Position numbers and translations under genes: made by a program. Shown piece by piece: positions 25,848-33,756 of a stretch of 64,000 nt of DNA. The notes below the pieces were generated by a model. The model searched no databases, was not told the origin of the DNA, and saw nothing but the letters and a program-made list of their open reading frames with translations. The number at the start of each line of letters is the position of its first letter. Within the stretch, counting starts at the first letter, position 1. Location: the NCBI GenBank assembly GCA_018402155.1, contig JAGYJG010000001.1, forward strand, positions 1,407,001-1,471,000, read 5' to 3'. This stretch comes from Bacteroidia bacterium (lineage in GTDB: Bacteria > Bacteroidota > Bacteroidia > NS11-12g > UBA9320).

Positions 25848-27440
25848 ATGATAAAACAAATACTATTCATATTTATAATTCTAATATCTGAGCAAGGATT
25901 AGCCCAAAATACATGGTTCAAAATGTATGACAGACAGACGTTTGGCTATACTTCAAATAATATGCTCCTTCAAAATGACACCTTGGTACATGTTCATGCA
26001 TTTTACAATTTTGACATTCAAGGTTCGGATATAGCCATAGATCTGTTAGATGCAGAAAATGGGGAGTTATACTCTTCAGATTCTCTGACCTATTCCCAAT
26101 TTTCTAATAATTTGTATACCCCTAATCATTTAATCCAAAATGAGGATAAAGATATGGAGGTGGCATTTAGCCAAGTAGATACTGTTGGGCCACATTATTG
26201 GTCTGTTTTTGTTTACAATTTAAATGATAAAACCTATAAAGCATCCAATACAAACATAGATACTTTAGACTCTAGTGTAACCGGTCTATTTACCATTTAT
26301 CAGGATAAATATATGATAGCTTATTATGTTGATGTTACAGAGAACAAACAACGATATGATATTTGGAAAATGTACAATGATTCCTTTAGCATCATATACT
26401 CTTCCAAAGTTGCTCGTGTATGTGCTTCATGCCATAAAATAAGTTTTACAGACCTTCAGGAAGACAATCAATCTAATCGTAATCTATTCCTCACTCAGCT
26501 AGATCAGTGGGAGTTTTCAGGTGGCCCAGCTAATTGGGAAGTAGACATTCTGAAACTAGATACGGCTGGTAATGTGATTTGGAAATGCAGGCCCAATACT
26601 CGAGATACGTTTAACACCACATTTCCTAAAATGGTTCAAAAACCAAATGGTAACTTGCTTGTAATGTGGAATGATCAGTACATAAAAGAAGGTATGAATA
26701 AGACCGGAACAAACTATTATGAAGAACTAAATGATGATATGACTTTATGGATTACTGAGATAGACTACCAGACCGGTAAAGTGTTATGGAGTAAAGATTT
26801 ATTTCAATATTTATCAAGAAAAACAAGAGTGCAATATCAGTATATCAATATCAAATATGCTAAGTTACAACCTGATAATTCTATTATATGGGTTGGTGAC
26901 TTATCTGCTCACAAGTCTTTTCCTGTGATGCTCAAAACGGACTTAGAAGGGAATCCAATATGGTACCGACAGTATGAAATATATCCTGACGATAGTGGGG
27001 ACAAAGGTATGAAAGCTCACAGTTTTGTAAGAACATCAGATGGAGGTTTTATAATAGCTGGCGAGTACGAAAATAGATATGGAGAAATGACAGGAGGTGC
27101 TGAGCACTGGCAAAGACCAGCCCTGCTCAAAGTAGACGAATATGGCTGCTACGAACCTGGCTGTCAAGAAACAGACGGTATATTCAGCAAACAATCTATA
27201 TATAAACTCTGCAAGATTTATCCTAATCCCGCTAGCGACGTTGTACGTATAGAACTGCCTGTTAACCACCATCTCAAAGACTACTCGATAGCCCTACATA
27301 GCTACACAGGTCAAAAATTGACTGGTGTAAATGCAGAGTCAATTGATATTTCACAATTATCCGTTGGTATATATTTTATTCAAATAACAAACACAAAAAC
27401 AAATCATTATGAAACACATAAAATTATTATTGAGCGTTAG
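25848..27440 (+). CDS. Secreted T9SS protein, propeller-like repeats
   Basis: 530 residues; signal peptide ends Q-G-L-A-Q (~20). The mature part has repeated blocks of the type 'DILKLDTAGNVIWKCRPN', 'LKTDLEGNPIWYRQYE' and 'LKVDEYGCYEPGC', a pattern seen in Bacteroidota propeller proteins where each blade has a 'D-x-x-G-x-x-x-W' turn. The end is a type A T9SS domain (I-Y-P-N-P-A-S-D-V-V-R-I-E-L ... G-I-Y-F-I-Q-I). Its 3' end overlaps the next gene by 32 bp, so both are translated from one message. Confidence 0.75.
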   Translation: MIKQILFIFIILISEQGLAQNTWFKMYDRQTFGYTSNNMLLQNDTLVHVHAFYNFDIQGSDIAIDLLDAENGELYSSDSLTYSQFSNNLYTPNHLIQNEDKDMEVAFSQVDTVGPHYWSVFVYNLNDKTYKASNTNIDTLDSSVTGLFTIYQDKYMIAYYVDVTENKQRYDIWKMYNDSFSIIYSSKVARVCASCHKISFTDLQEDNQSNRNLFLTQLDQWEFSGGPANWEVDILKLDTAGNVIWKCRPNTRDTFNTTFPKMVQKPNGNLLVMWNDQYIKEGMNKTGTNYYEELNDDMTLWITEIDYQTGKVLWSKDLFQYLSRKTRVQYQYINIKYAKLQPDNSIIWVGDLSAHKSFPVMLKTDLEGNPIWYRQYEIYPDDSGDKGMKAHSFVRTSDGGFIIAGEYENRYGEMTGGAEHWQRPALLKVDEYGCYEPGCQETDGIFSKQSIYKLCKIYPNPASDVVRIELPVNHHLKDYSIALHSYTGQKLTGVNAESIDISQLSVGIYFIQITNTKTNHYETHKIIIER

Positions 27441-28233
27441 TCTTTTACTGACTTTAAGTTCCGTTAAAGCACAAGACACGATATCATTTTCACTAAGAGA
27501 GGTATATGATTTCAATGTTGGAGATGAGTTTCATATAGAAGCTTACAATCCTTCTATCTCATTTATCAAAAGGCTGGTGACTAAAAAAACAACAGTTAAT
27601 GCTGATTCAATTTCCTACTCATACAAAGACTCCATATATGTAGTGAAACCCAATCCTATGCGAGTAGCATTTGACCAAGTTAGAGATTGGTCAGAAGGGT
27701 ATGGCAATCTGGATTCAGTGATTTCGTATCCAGGGGACTCTGCTACATACGATTATAATGGTCGTAAAATTTTGGTGTCTCATTGGGAAACGGAAATATT
27801 TATTGGAATAGATACAGGTATAGCTTATGTAGAAATTCAAACACCTATTAATCCTGAAGGTTACGAAAAAACAATATTCTACAAAGGATTGGGTTCTTAC
27901 AAGACCTTATGGTATCAGTCAGTTGGAGGATACCAAAATACACTTGTTTACTATAAGAAGGATGGTCGTAGTCAAGGTACTCCCATTGCATTGGGACTGA
28001 ATAAGCTACAGATAGAGCCTATTGAACTTTATCCAAATCCAACAAGCAGTTATATTTTTATAGATAATCTCTCTCAAGAATACATCTATGCAATCTATGC
28101 TATAGGTGGTAAAACGGTGTTAGGGGGCAACACCGCAAAGAAGATAGATGTTCGTGAACTTGAATCTGGTTTATACTATTTGGAAATTATTAGAGATGAC
28201 AAAAGGCTACTTGGCAAGTTTATCAAAGAATAA
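27409..28233 (+). CDS. Secreted T9SS protein of unknown function
   Basis: 274 residues; signal peptide ends S-V-K-A-Q (~21). Residues 25-190 are beta-rich and contain 'FNVGDEFHIEAYNPS' and 'YEKTIFYKGLGSYKTLW', a pattern seen in small Bacteroidota T9SS proteins without assigned role. Residues ~200-274 are a type A T9SS domain (L-Y-P-N-P-T-S-S-Y-I-F-I ... S-G-L-Y-Y-L-E-I). The ATG at 27409 lies inside the preceding gene in another frame. The stop codon is the first triplet of the conserved block TAAGAAAGGCTA next to P7. Confidence 0.75.
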   Translation: MKHIKLLLSVSLLLTLSSVKAQDTISFSLREVYDFNVGDEFHIEAYNPSISFIKRLVTKKTTVNADSISYSYKDSIYVVKPNPMRVAFDQVRDWSEGYGNLDSVISYPGDSATYDYNGRKILVSHWETEIFIGIDTGIAYVEIQTPINPEGYEKTIFYKGLGSYKTLWYQSVGGYQNTLVYYKKDGRSQGTPIALGLNKLQIEPIELYPNPTSSYIFIDNLSQEYIYAIYAIGGKTVLGGNTAKKIDVRELESGLYYLEIIRDDKRLLGKFIKE

Positions 28234-28241
28234 GAAAGGCT

Positions 28242-28324
28242 AACACCAACACGATGTATAACGTAATGCCGCTCATTACCACGACGTAGGGGCGGCACTA
28301 CGTATACATTATGACGTAATATGC
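28242..28324. repeat. Palindromic cassette-junction element P7 (mismatched outer arms)
   Basis: Left end is the type II-associated arm AACACCAAC (28242-28250); right end is the type I arm GTAATATGC (28316-28324). Inner arms (ATGTATAACGTAATGCCGCT and GGCGGCACTACGTATACAT) pair well around a short loop, as in P1. It is the clearest hybrid in the array: left half of one kind, right half of the other. Confidence 0.8.
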
Positions 28325-28464
28325 AAGTAAGAAAGAAGAAAATAACCAGATTTAGAGAGTGTTGCACACACTCTAAACCTCCGCTTCTCTCGCTTGCTTG
28401 GGGAGCTATCCACATAGGTAGCAAAAAACGGTTTGGCTTAACGGCGTAAGAAAAATATAAAACT
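28316..28464 (+). promoter_or_regulatory. Type I leader, copy 3, with an extra 3' segment
   Basis: The first ~65 bp match leader copy 1, including the hairpin TTTAGAG/CTCTAAA (28351-28377). About 85 bp not seen in the other copies follow (28378-28464), with a possible small hairpin GCTATCC/GGTAGC (28404-28421). Confidence 0.55.
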
Positions 28465-29253
28465 ATGAGAAAAAACATCAAAAAACTCAGCGTAATGATG
28501 CTCGTTCTAGGAATGAGCTTAACAGCAAATGCACAGACTACTTGGGATCTTGGGGGAAACTCTAATCCAACTCCTAACGAAATTGGGACAAGTTCGCCCA
28601 CCGACTTTAAATTTATAACCGATGGCCAATTTAGGATGAGTTTGACACAGCAAGGAAGGCTAGGTCTGGGTATAGACCAACCACGAGCCTGGCAAGAAAT
28701 CAGTTATTGCCCATCTCCCGGGCAAAGTGAAAATGGCTTAATTGTTACCTTAAACAACTGTAATCAAGCTAGTCATTCATTTTTGAATGTGCAAGATGTA
28801 ATTGGAGGGGGGATAATATTCAATCCATCATTAGAAGGAAGTACTTTTACTGCTCCTTTAAACTTTTTAACAGGTAATATTACCAACGTTGCTTTTCCAT
28901 TATTGAACAATGAAGCTCCATTGTTTTGGGTGAGACAGGAATTTCCGCAAGGTAAATATACCCAAAATTCAGGGCTTCCAGAGTATGAAACCAATTTTGT
29001 AGTGATGCCAGATGGAAGTTGTGGTGTAAATATTGCACAACCAAGAGCGGCTATGGATATCAGAGGAAGCAACAAAGCAGACTATCCTGCAGCCATAATA
29101 GGAGCCAGAGTCCCAGGCTACAATCCACCAAACAGTAATGGTTTAGTGCAATATTATACTCAACAGGTACAGTTTGTTCCTTTATTAAAGACAAATGCTT
29201 ATAATCAGATAACGCAAAACGGAGACCAAGGTATGTTTTTTTACGGATGGTAA
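28465..29253 (+). CDS. Tail-fibre-like secreted protein, N-terminal part of a frameshifted gene
   Basis: 262 residues; signal peptide ends L-T-A-N-A-Q (~24). The mature part has 'GRLGLGIDQPRAWQEI' and 'CGVNIAQPRAAMDIRG', variants of the VGIGT-type repeat in the protein at the left edge of the window. It ends at a TAA after M-F-F-Y-G-W, just past a run of seven T (29236-29242). With six T the frame continues T-D-G-K-G-V-T-A-S-S into the ORF at 29351. The intact gene would be 28465-29698, about 410 residues. The slip may be a real mutation, a phase-variable tract or a base-calling error. Confidence 0.7.
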   Translation: MRKNIKKLSVMMLVLGMSLTANAQTTWDLGGNSNPTPNEIGTSSPTDFKFITDGQFRMSLTQQGRLGLGIDQPRAWQEISYCPSPGQSENGLIVTLNNCNQASHSFLNVQDVIGGGIIFNPSLEGSTFTAPLNFLTGNITNVAFPLLNNEAPLFWVRQEFPQGKYTQNSGLPEYETNFVVMPDGSCGVNIAQPRAAMDIRGSNKADYPAAIIGARVPGYNPPNSNGLVQYYTQQVQFVPLLKTNAYNQITQNGDQGMFFYGW

Positions 29254-29350
29254 AGGCGTTACAGCGTCAAGTGCAAGAGATGGATCTAATCTAAACGGCT
29301 CATTTGTCCTTGCTCCTTGGGCATCGCAAGGGAACTCAGACATAGGCGGT

Positions 29351-29698
29351 ATGCGTATGGATGCCATGGGGAATACCGAATTTCACGGAACACTACGAGC
29401 TATTAAGATGAATGTAGACGCCAAATGGTGGAGTGATTTTGTATTTGCAGATGATTACAAACTTCCTAGTTTGGCAGAAGTGGAAGCGTTTATAGCGATA
29501 AACAAGCACTTACCCAACGTACCAAGTGAGGCCGAAGTACTAGAAAACGGCATAGACGTAGCAAATATGCAAGCCATACAGCAGCAAAAGATAGAAGAGT
29601 TAACTTTGTACACCATAGACCAAGAAAAGAGAATAGCCGCTCAACAAAAAAGATTAGAAGAGCTAGAAGCTTTAATTGGCCAAATAATAAAACAATGA
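29351..29698 (+). CDS. Tail-fibre-like protein, C-terminal module of the frameshifted gene
   Basis: The frame is open from the T-run at 29236; the ATG at 29351 is just the first start in it. It encodes 'WWSDFVFADDYKLPSLAEVE', 'NKHLPNVPSEAEV' and a terminal coiled coil of ~50 residues, the same C-terminal module as the protein at 3-905. Alone it lacks a signal peptide and would not be exported. Four bases separate its stop from the next lipoprotein gene. Confidence 0.7.
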   Translation: MRMDAMGNTEFHGTLRAIKMNVDAKWWSDFVFADDYKLPSLAEVEAFIAINKHLPNVPSEAEVLENGIDVANMQAIQQQKIEELTLYTIDQEKRIAAQQKRLEELEALIGQIIKQ

Positions 29699-29702
29699 AA
29701 TT

Positions 29703-30560
29703 ATGAAAGTATTGAAATTCTTAATACTCCTTTTAGGGTTTACTGGGCTATTCACACTGCAAAGCTGCAAAGAAGAATGCCCTTGCACCGACCCTACAAA
29801 TCCCAATTGTGATAACTATGATCCGTGTTTTGGAAAAAAGCCTATCACAGCAGATTTTGAGATGGGACGATACCGACCAGGTGGCTGGCCCGATTACGTA
29901 CCAGAATGGAATCCCGAAACAGCATTTGAACGCGGTGGTGTTATCGGTTTTAAAGGATTGGGATACGACAAAAGTGACACCAGTATAAAATATACTTGGC
30001 TACTCGGCTCTGAAATTATTAATGGATATGAGTTTAACCGAGATTTTGTAGACATCAGAAATACGGATATAAGAGAAATAAAAATAACGCTGATTGTAGA
30101 AGGACAGCCCAACTTAGACTGTTTCCCAGATGATGATGGTAAAGATACTCTTGTAAAATACATACAGTTTGTAGACGGCCCTTGTGAATTTCTGATAATG
30201 GGTGATTTCAAAGTATTGTTCGAGGGCTATCAAGATAGTGTCATTGTAAGTACTAGGGCTTGGAATAATGAACAGCAAAATGATAAGCCCGGGGTAATTA
30301 CAGATTCCTGCTCTGGTTATAGAATACTATATATTGGTTTTGACCCACAAAGAACCTATGGAGACACTAACTGGAGGTTTCAAACGGTTTATAACTTTAA
30401 TTCTATAGCATATTATGGTGATGTTACTGCAAGAGCTAAATTGGGCAATGGAAGTTTTGAAGTAGACCCCAACACCCTTGTAGCAAAGGCAGAGTATACC
30501 TTTGGCCTAGGAGGTGATGAATTTTTAAGTTATAAATTTAAAGGAAGGAAAATAAAATGA
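29703..30560 (+). CDS. Lipoprotein with Cys-rich N-terminus
   Basis: 285 residues; lipoprotein signal ends L-Q-S-C (Cys22), followed by K-E-E-C-P-C and three more cysteines within 20 residues. Residues ~45-140 ('GGVIGFKGLGYDKSDTSIKYTWLLGSEIINGYEF') have the strand order of a PKD/Ig-like domain. The C-terminal half is beta-rich with no assigned family. It takes the same place as the lipoprotein at 910: after a tail-fibre-like gene and before a T9SS protein. The TGA overlaps the next ATG (ATGA), so translation is coupled. Confidence 0.7.
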   Translation: MKVLKFLILLLGFTGLFTLQSCKEECPCTDPTNPNCDNYDPCFGKKPITADFEMGRYRPGGWPDYVPEWNPETAFERGGVIGFKGLGYDKSDTSIKYTWLLGSEIINGYEFNRDFVDIRNTDIREIKITLIVEGQPNLDCFPDDDGKDTLVKYIQFVDGPCEFLIMGDFKVLFEGYQDSVIVSTRAWNNEQQNDKPGVITDSCSGYRILYIGFDPQRTYGDTNWRFQTVYNFNSIAYYGDVTARAKLGNGSFEVDPNTLVAKAEYTFGLGGDEFLSYKFKGRKIK

Positions 30561-33229
30561 AAAGAATATTAATACAAATAGTAGCAATTACTGCTACACT
30601 GAATATGTGCATTGCACAGTGTACAGACTGCAACGAAATAAGAGATATCAGTACAAATCCGAGTGACCCAAAGAACTGTGAGGTAAGCACTGGTCACCCT
30701 CTCATTAATACCAGTTTCAATTGGGCAGCATACACAAATAATGCATTTGATGCTATCAGCATCAACTCAAATGCAGGATGGGACAATACACCAGGGTCTG
30801 GTTTTTTATCTGTAGGTTCATTCTTGATGCAATCACCATTTTCGTACGGGTATCTGTTTGATCCTAACAAGACGATTGACGAGCATGATTGGCACTGGGA
30901 AGATGGATGGGAGCTCATGTATCTCAATACTGGTCGCTATCCTAATGGGCAAGAGATACAAGTAGCTAATAGTTTTTATGGAGCACAAGGGCTACCCAAT
31001 AACAACGCTCCCTATTTTATGTTGTACAATAAATATACGGGCAAGTTGAGGGTGTTTTCTAACCTATATGCTCCTATAGGCACTTGGGATGACGTGAAAC
31101 TGACCATTGGGTATCACGGGAAAAGTGGGGATGATTTAGTTAGTGGGGTCTTTCGCCATGTGAATAACTACGACACTCCTTTAGATCAGAAAACTGATGG
31201 ATTAGCTATCAGTACTTATCACAAAGATGAGAGTAATAGCAGTAACAAGTGGTTTGTAAGCGAAGTACAGCTCGGGTACGATGCTTGTGTTTGCGATGAT
31301 GAAAGTTCTTTGTTTGATGTGACACTTTCAGGCATAGAAACTTTTGATGTAAAACTAACGGGAAGGTCTATTACTACCGAGCTACCGCTTCAAGATGCCA
31401 ATGGAGATCCAACTTATACCGATTTTTTGAATATGAACTCGGTAACAGATGCAAATAATTCAGGTACCAATGGAGCATTTATTTATAAGAGTTTAGATGG
31501 AATGCTTGGGAGCTATCAAGCCAACCTTGATAAATACAAGAACGACTTAGAAGATTACAATTCTATTGGCAACCTAGCAAAGCGAACCGTAATTGACCTG
31601 GGAAAAGCAGCGTTAAAAACTAGTGCTACCTCTTTGGTACCTGCATCTACGTTGGCTCCACTTATAACAAAGTCTGTTGGAATTCTTAAAAGTGCAGATT
31701 ATGATGGTTTAGCTTATAATTACACAACCACAAATGAGAAATTCAAGGAGTATGACAAGAACTTGAGTAAGAATTTAAAATCAACGGTTGGAGCCTTGTC
31801 GGATGGTTTATTTGCTTCTTTTTATACAAAACCTACAAAGCCTGTGAAACCAACTATGCCAACAGCATCATTTACAGAAATGGTTATATCTGGCAAGATA
31901 GAAGACACGGACCATGTTAACATAACAGATTTCTATACGCCAGGCTCATACAAGTATACTACAAGTGCGACTAATCCATTGAAAATTCCGATATACTCGC
32001 AACCAGTAGGATTATTTGCCTTGCTAGAAACACCAGAAGTATCTTTTTACGAAGACACTTATGTTAGTGGTACATCAGGTAATTTCTTTAGCTATTATGA
32101 AACCAAAAATTACATCAAGTTAAAATCTCCTCTCAAATATAGATTTAATCATGCAGTAGATTTTGACTTTGATAAGACGGAACTGCATGGTATGTATCAA
32201 TTCACGTATGAAGTGCCCAAGAACTTTATTGAATTTAAAGATTATGGTATTTACGGTTCTCACAACCTCAAATTGCTAAGTACCGCAAAAGATCCAAACA
32301 CTGGTAAAATATTTGCTACTTTCACTTCTGATTGGATCCCATTTGACATGCTTGGCGAATATTTAGTCGGCGGTACTTGGAAACACCAAAGTAATAGTCA
32401 AGGTAGTGTTTCTAATAGTCTATCAGACGGAGGGCGAATATTAAAGACAGTAACATTTAAAATCATGGCAGACATGTATTTTCAGTCCAAAGGATTTGGG
32501 AATACAGACAAGAACACTACGCATATTTTTACATATTTACTATTTGATTCTGAGAATTCAGTTGATTATATAGATACAAAAGGTGAGTACATTTCTAATG
32601 CTGGTTTAGGGAATTTTATAAAATATCGTATCGGAGAATTGGAGCTTTCTGGTCAAATAAATTCATATGTCTCTTCCAATAGTGACTACACACCGGAGGT
32701 CATAGGTAACGTAATTTATGTAAAGGCACAGAGTGTAAAAGTAGTAGGTGATCTTTGGGTTGAACCTGGATATACTGCTGTAATTGAAGCATATGATGAT
32801 ATTGAGATAATCGAACCTGTTGAAGTATCAGAAGGCATTAGTCTAAGCATAAAAAAAGACTTTTATAGTTTTCAAGAGTTTGATGAAGTTAGCAAAACCG
32901 AACTTGAGAGTTTCTGTACGAACACTAACAAGTATAAATCTAACCAGATAAAAGCTAAAAGGGAAATAGTTATAGATGAAGAAAAAGACCCGTTGGCTGA
33001 CTACAAGTTTACCATTTATCCTAATCCAGGCTCTGACGTATTAAACGTACAAGCAGAAATTGAAACGGGTTCCATAGATATAATGGACCTAGGCGGGAAG
33101 ATTATTTCAACTTTTGAATTAACTGGATATAAAGCTCAACAAGATGTTTCAGGGATAAGTGCGGGTTTATACTTTGTAAGACTCAAAACTCCAAATGGCT
33201 ATAAGTATTTGAGATTTATCAAGCAATAA
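30557..33229 (+). CDS. Large secreted T9SS protein of unknown function
   Basis: 890 residues; signal peptide ends M-C-I-A-Q (~21), then C-T-D-C. The N-terminal ~230 residues are aromatic and Gly-rich ('GYLFDPNKTIDEHDWHWEDGW'). A helical section (~315-440) includes 'SYQANLDKYKNDLEDYNSIG' and a Pro/Lys linker 'KPTKPVKPTMP'. A beta region follows, and the end is a type A T9SS domain (I-Y-P-N-P-G-S-D-V-L-N-V ... G-L-Y-F-V-R-L). No known enzyme motif is seen. It is the last gene of the unit starting at 28465 and is followed by two stacked palindromes. Confidence 0.75.
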   Translation: MKRILIQIVAITATLNMCIAQCTDCNEIRDISTNPSDPKNCEVSTGHPLINTSFNWAAYTNNAFDAISINSNAGWDNTPGSGFLSVGSFLMQSPFSYGYLFDPNKTIDEHDWHWEDGWELMYLNTGRYPNGQEIQVANSFYGAQGLPNNNAPYFMLYNKYTGKLRVFSNLYAPIGTWDDVKLTIGYHGKSGDDLVSGVFRHVNNYDTPLDQKTDGLAISTYHKDESNSSNKWFVSEVQLGYDACVCDDESSLFDVTLSGIETFDVKLTGRSITTELPLQDANGDPTYTDFLNMNSVTDANNSGTNGAFIYKSLDGMLGSYQANLDKYKNDLEDYNSIGNLAKRTVIDLGKAALKTSATSLVPASTLAPLITKSVGILKSADYDGLAYNYTTTNEKFKEYDKNLSKNLKSTVGALSDGLFASFYTKPTKPVKPTMPTASFTEMVISGKIEDTDHVNITDFYTPGSYKYTTSATNPLKIPIYSQPVGLFALLETPEVSFYEDTYVSGTSGNFFSYYETKNYIKLKSPLKYRFNHAVDFDFDKTELHGMYQFTYEVPKNFIEFKDYGIYGSHNLKLLSTAKDPNTGKIFATFTSDWIPFDMLGEYLVGGTWKHQSNSQGSVSNSLSDGGRILKTVTFKIMADMYFQSKGFGNTDKNTTHIFTYLLFDSENSVDYIDTKGEYISNAGLGNFIKYRIGELELSGQINSYVSSNSDYTPEVIGNVIYVKAQSVKVVGDLWVEPGYTAVIEAYDDIEIIEPVEVSEGISLSIKKDFYSFQEFDEVSKTELESFCTNTNKYKSNQIKAKREIVIDEEKDPLADYKFTIYPNPGSDVLNVQAEIETGSIDIMDLGGKIISTFELTGYKAQQDVSGISAGLYFVRLKTPNGYKYLRFIKQ

Positions 33230-33233
33230 CCTT

Positions 33234-33304
33234 GCAAATGCACATTGGGTAGCTCGCAAGCCAAACCGAAACCCTGCCACCCAAAGAGCATTTGCCGCGG
33301 CGAA
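33234..33304. repeat. Second palindrome family, copy 2
   Basis: Same element as at 8804: AATGCACATTGGGTAGC pairs with GCCACCCAAAGAGCATT, followed by a TTGCCGCGGCGAA core (one base different from copy 1). Again it lies directly upstream of a matched-arm P element. Confidence 0.75.
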
Positions 33305-33321
33305 CCACAAGATGATAACTA

Positions 33322-33424
33322 GCATATTACACTGTGTATAACGTAATGCCGCTTATGTACACGCTGTAGCAGGGCTTGTTCGCCGTGGCGAAGCGGCACT
33401 ACGCATACACTAAACGTAATATGC
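33322..33424. repeat. Palindromic cassette-junction element P8 (matched outer arms)
   Basis: Outer arms GCATATTAC (33322-33330) and GTAATATGC (33416-33424) are exact inverses. Inner arms and the TTCGCCGTGGCGAA loop are as in P2. The whole stretch 33234-33424 is close to 8804-8992, suggesting a duplicated junction. Confidence 0.8.
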
Positions 33425-33497
33425 AAGTAAGAAAGAATAAAATAAGCAGATTTACACAGTCTTGAAGGCAGAGTAAATCACACAAACAAATAACAAA
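33416..33497 (+). promoter_or_regulatory. Type I leader, copy 4
   Basis: Same 5' block as the other type I leaders. Hairpin stem ATTTAC (33450-33455) / GTAAAT (33473-33478). It ends at the truncated lipoprotein gene. Confidence 0.6.
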
Positions 33498-33668
33498 ATG
33501 AAAAATGCTAAAAACACCATTCTGCTCTTTTTAGCATTTTTAACAATCGCTTTTTATATCAGTGGCTGCAAAGACCCCGACCCCGTTTACAATCAAGTAC
33601 AACAAGAACTAAAAGACTTGGGTGCTTTTAAAGAAGGTACATGGTGGATGTGTGAAGAAAAAACTTAG
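33498..33668 (+). pseudogene. Truncated WxYK-family lipoprotein at the end of the array
   Basis: 56 codons: signal ending I-S-G-C (Cys24), then K-D-P-D and 'GAFKEGTWWMCEEKT' before a TAG. Relatives at this point read W-I-Y-K-E-E-N-T-G and go on for about 150 residues. Here the Tyr-Lys is replaced by Cys and similarity ends at the stop; the following 88 bp show no continuing family sequence in any frame I checked. The fragment keeps its leader and signal peptide, so it looks like a unit cut off at its 3' side where the array meets the chromate-transporter gene. Confidence 0.7.
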
Positions 33669-33756
33669 CCGAATATCTTATCTAGTGTTTGCCAGCACAA
33701 CCTTGAGTGGAGTGTATTAGTATAGAAATTGATATAAGTATATTCAATCTTCAAAA

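Noticed and set aside
28378-28464. A separate small gene in the extra part of leader copy 3
   Set aside because: No open frame with coding character; only a weak hairpin is visible.
29236-29256. Programmed ribosomal frameshifting at the T7 run
   Set aside because: A T7 run alone is slippery, but no downstream structure or pairing region is apparent and a simple one-base slip explains the break.
3491-33424. The repeated palindromes as a CRISPR array
   Set aside because: Copies are thousands of bases apart, separated by genes, and differ in arms and loops; no cas genes are present.
3491-33424. The palindromes as plain intrinsic terminators
   Set aside because: They are long and GC-rich but not followed by T-runs, and they are followed by conserved leaders. 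True terminators in the array (19943, 25798) look different.
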